Assembly (NCBI GenBank): GCA_964424335.1
Contig: CAYRIY010000151.1
Coordinates: forward strand, 1 to 6,339
DNA from: CAYRIY01 sp964424335
GTDB taxonomy: Bacteria > Bacillota > Limnochordia > DTU080 > RSA5
DNA length: 6,339 nt
Reading direction: 5' to 3'
Shown here: one piece after another, positions 6,272 to 6,339 of the stretch
Position numbering within the stretch: position 1 is the first letter of the stretch
Layout of the letters: each line of letters opens with the position of its first letter
Made by a program: the position numbers and the translations under genes
Notes under the pieces: model-generated
What the model was told of the DNA's origin: nothing
The model's input: the letters and a program-made list of their open reading frames with translations, nothing else
Database searches by the model: none

Positions 6272-6339
6272 GTGGCAAAAGCAAAGTTTGAGAGGACCAA
6301 ACCGCACGTAAACATCGGAACGATCGGTCACGTTGACCA
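6272..6339 (+). CDS. tuf: Elongation factor Tu (N-terminal fragment)
   Basis: EF-Tu delivers aminoacyl-tRNA to the ribosome as a GTP complex. Only 22 whole codons are inside the window: MAKAKFERTKPHVNIGTIGHVD, the standard EF-Tu start leading into the G1 loop GHVDHGKT, which is cut after the Asp. The GTG start is preceded by a good Shine-Dalgarno. The gene begins 50 nt after fusA with no separate promoter visible, so cotranscription is likely. The rest of the gene lies past the right edge. Confidence 0.96.
   Translation, partial: MAKAKFERTKPHVNIGTIGHVD

Overview
The window is a stretch of a bacterial str operon, all on the + strand. In order it holds the 3' two thirds of rpoC (RNA polymerase beta'), a small L7Ae/YbxF-type RNA-binding protein gene, rpsL (S12), rpsG (S7), fusA (EF-G) and the first 22 codons of a tuf gene (EF-Tu). 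No mobile element, CRISPR array, tRNA or rRNA gene was seen. I found no new multi-gene system: the gene content is conserved housekeeping. The points of interest are one in-frame stop codon in fusA and several RNA-level signals between the genes.

Organism: DNA is GC-rich (roughly 60% by eye) and three of the genes start with GTG. A YbxF-like gene between rpoC and rpsL, and an S12 with an extra segment of about 14 residues before its SPQKRG motif, resemble Bacillota (B. subtilis-like). Parts of EF-G (INKMDRIGADF) and the S12 C-terminus (GRSKYGAKRPK) differ from Bacillus. A GC-rich Bacillota lineage or a neighbouring phylum such as Armatimonadota are both possible; the phylum is an inference and is not settled by this window.

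Layout: rpoC runs from the left edge to 2588, and its stop codon sits in the loop of a perfect 10-bp hairpin. Directly after it lies a near-consensus sigma-A promoter (TTGACA, 18 nt, TAAAAT with an extended -10 TG). This promoter begins a structured leader of about 108 nt before the L7Ae-like gene (2749-3003). rpsL (3062-3475) is followed at once by a long terminator-like hairpin, then a second hairpin, then rpsG (3638-4108), fusA (4149-6221) and tuf (from 6272). Apart from the L7Ae-like gene, whose start is uncertain, every gene has a well-placed Shine-Dalgarno sequence.

How it fits together: the genes supply transcription (beta'), the decoding centre and head of the 30S subunit (S12, S7) and the two elongation GTPases (EF-G, EF-Tu). 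The promoter after rpoC can uncouple ribosomal and elongation factor expression from RNA polymerase expression. The rpsL-rpsG hairpins could adjust the ratio of S12 to the downstream products. The fusA reading frame has the complete EF-G domain set but contains TAG at codon 33, where family members have Tyr. A sequencing error is the simplest explanation, with a real nonsense allele or amber suppression as alternatives.
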